Source: Massilia sp. (lineage in GTDB: Bacteria; Pseudomonadota; Gammaproteobacteria; Burkholderiales; Burkholderiaceae_D). Taken from it: a stretch of DNA of 8,361 bases. Below the pieces are notes generated by a model, which was not told the DNA's origin, searched no databases, and worked only from the letters and a program-made list of their open reading frames with translations. Shown here in pieces: positions 7,529-8,361 of the stretch; the first letter of the stretch is position 1; each line of letters begins with the position of its first letter. The stretch spans positions 390 through 8,750 of the forward strand of contig DOUW01000312.1 in NCBI GenBank assembly GCA_003520365.1, written 5' to 3'. The translations under genes were made by a program, and so were the position numbers.

Positions 7529-8361
7529 ATGGCCGCACAAAATAACGCACCCTTGCCGGATGGGCTGGAGATTGCCGGATATCGTATTGTAAAGAAAATC
7601 GCGTCCGGCGGGTTCAGTATTGTCTATCTTGCATATGATGCCGAAGGCAGTGCGGTGGCCATCAAGGAGTACCTGCCGAGCGCGCTCGCGCTGCGCCAGC
7701 CGGGCGAGCTTGCGCCCACGGTCGCCAAGCCGCACCAGCCGCTGTTTCGCATCGGCCTGAAGTGCTTCTTCGAGGAGGGCAGGGCGCTGGCGCGCGTGAA
7801 TCACCCGAACGTGGTGCGCATCCTGAACTTCTTCCGCGCCAACGAGACGGTCTACATGGTGATGGCCTACGAATCGGGCCACTCGCTGCAGGAGCACGTC
7901 GCGCGCGTGGTGGGCAAGGGCAGCCGCCTGAACGAGCGTTTCGTGCGCAAGGTATTTACCGGCGTCTGCCACGGCCTGCGCGAAGTCCACGCCAACAAGC
8001 TGCTGCACCTGGACCTGAAGCCGGCCAACATCTACCTGCGCAGCGACGGTTCGCCGATCCTGCTCGACTTCGGCGCCGCGCGCCAGGCGATCAACAAGGA
8101 CCATCCCATGCTGGCGCCGATGTACACGCCGGGCTTCGCGCCGCCCGAGCTCTACGCCAGGGGCGCGCCGCTCGGGCCATGGTCGGACATCTACAGCATC
8201 GGCGCGGCCCTGTTCGCCTGCATGAGCGGCGCGGCGCCGCAAGCGGCCGACGCCCGCGCGAACGAGGACAAGCTGGCTGCGCACTTCGCGCGCATCGAGG
8301 CGGCCTATTCGCCGGAACTGCTCGACGTGGTGCGCGCCTGCCTGGCGCTCGACCCGATGGC
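7529..8361 (+). CDS. Serine/threonine protein kinase, Hanks type (C-terminus off right edge)
   Basis: A eukaryotic-like protein kinase, of which 277 residues are visible. Catalytic landmarks are complete: glycine-rich loop IASGGFSIVY (24-33), AIK with Lys46, helix-C glutamate E82 or E83 in FFEEGRALARVNHPN, catalytic loop HLDLKPAN (160-167) with Asp162 and Asn167, DFG (180-182), the activation segment and APPE (204-207), and DIYSIG (220-225). Leu replaces Arg in the HRD motif, so it is a non-RD kinase. The start at 7529 has AAGGA 10 bases upstream; an earlier ATG (7510) is in another frame and stops at once. No signal peptide or membrane segment is seen in the visible part. In related Betaproteobacteria, as I recall, a PP2C phosphatase and rph follow, but they lie outside this window. 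Substrates cannot be inferred. Confidence 0.93.
   Translation, partial: MAAQNNAPLPDGLEIAGYRIVKKIASGGFSIVYLAYDAEGSAVAIKEYLPSALALRQPGELAPTVAKPHQPLFRIGLKCFFEEGRALARVNHPNVVRILNFFRANETVYMVMAYESGHSLQEHVARVVGKGSRLNERFVRKVFTGVCHGLREVHANKLLHLDLKPANIYLRSDGSPILLDFGAARQAINKDHPMLAPMYTPGFAPPELYARGAPLGPWSDIYSIGAALFACMSGAAPQAADARANEDKLAAHFARIEAAYSPELLDVVRACLALDPM

Noticed and set aside
7510..7545. ATG at 7510 as the kinase start
   Set aside because: It is in a different frame and reaches a TAA after eleven codons; 7529 is in frame and has a ribosome binding site.
7508..8284. 258-codon open frame on the minus strand opposite the kinase
   Set aside because: Shadow of the kinase gene, whose plus-strand frame has all the kinase motifs.

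Overview
The window is high-GC DNA. Its housekeeping proteins (a short 67-residue omega subunit beginning [10 protein letters not shown], YicC, Gmk and a long SpoT/Rel) look like those of a betaproteobacterium, most likely Oxalobacteraceae of the Massilia/Telluria/Duganella type. That assignment rests on remembered protein signatures and gene order, not on a database search. No phage, plasmid, transposase, CRISPR, tRNA or rRNA is visible.

Layout, right to left. On the minus strand yicC (7346-6444), gmk (6263-5619), rpoZ (5567-5364) and spoT (5261-3024) form a conserved block that ends at a clear intrinsic terminator (3004-2975). After a gap of about 350 bases comes a second minus-strand unit: a BetT-like BCCT osmolyte transporter (2671-686), a small unrecognised membrane protein (672-160), and an unrecognised gene that overlaps it by 7 bases and runs off the left edge. 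On the plus strand, divergent from yicC, a Ser/Thr protein kinase starts at 7529 and runs off the right edge.

How it fits together. The spoT block has a guanine-nucleotide theme. Gmk makes GDP from GMP, SpoT makes and destroys (p)ppGpp from GTP/GDP, and omega forms part of a ppGpp-binding site on RNA polymerase in Proteobacteria. YicC is an RNase-family protein. The second unit is an uptake system for choline or betaine-like compounds with two passengers that appear translationally coupled to it.

The most interesting non-coding structures are: (1) a 72-base nested palindrome between yicC and gmk (6332-6403) with the architecture of a REP doublet (REPIN/BIME); (2) a perfect TTATCCACA DnaA-box sequence inside the probable kinase promoter (7488-7496); and (3) a perfect 10-bp stem that traps the start codon of the membrane-protein gene and spans the BCCT stop codon (663-702). 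I see no convincing new multi-gene system. The least explained genes are the coupled pair at the left edge.
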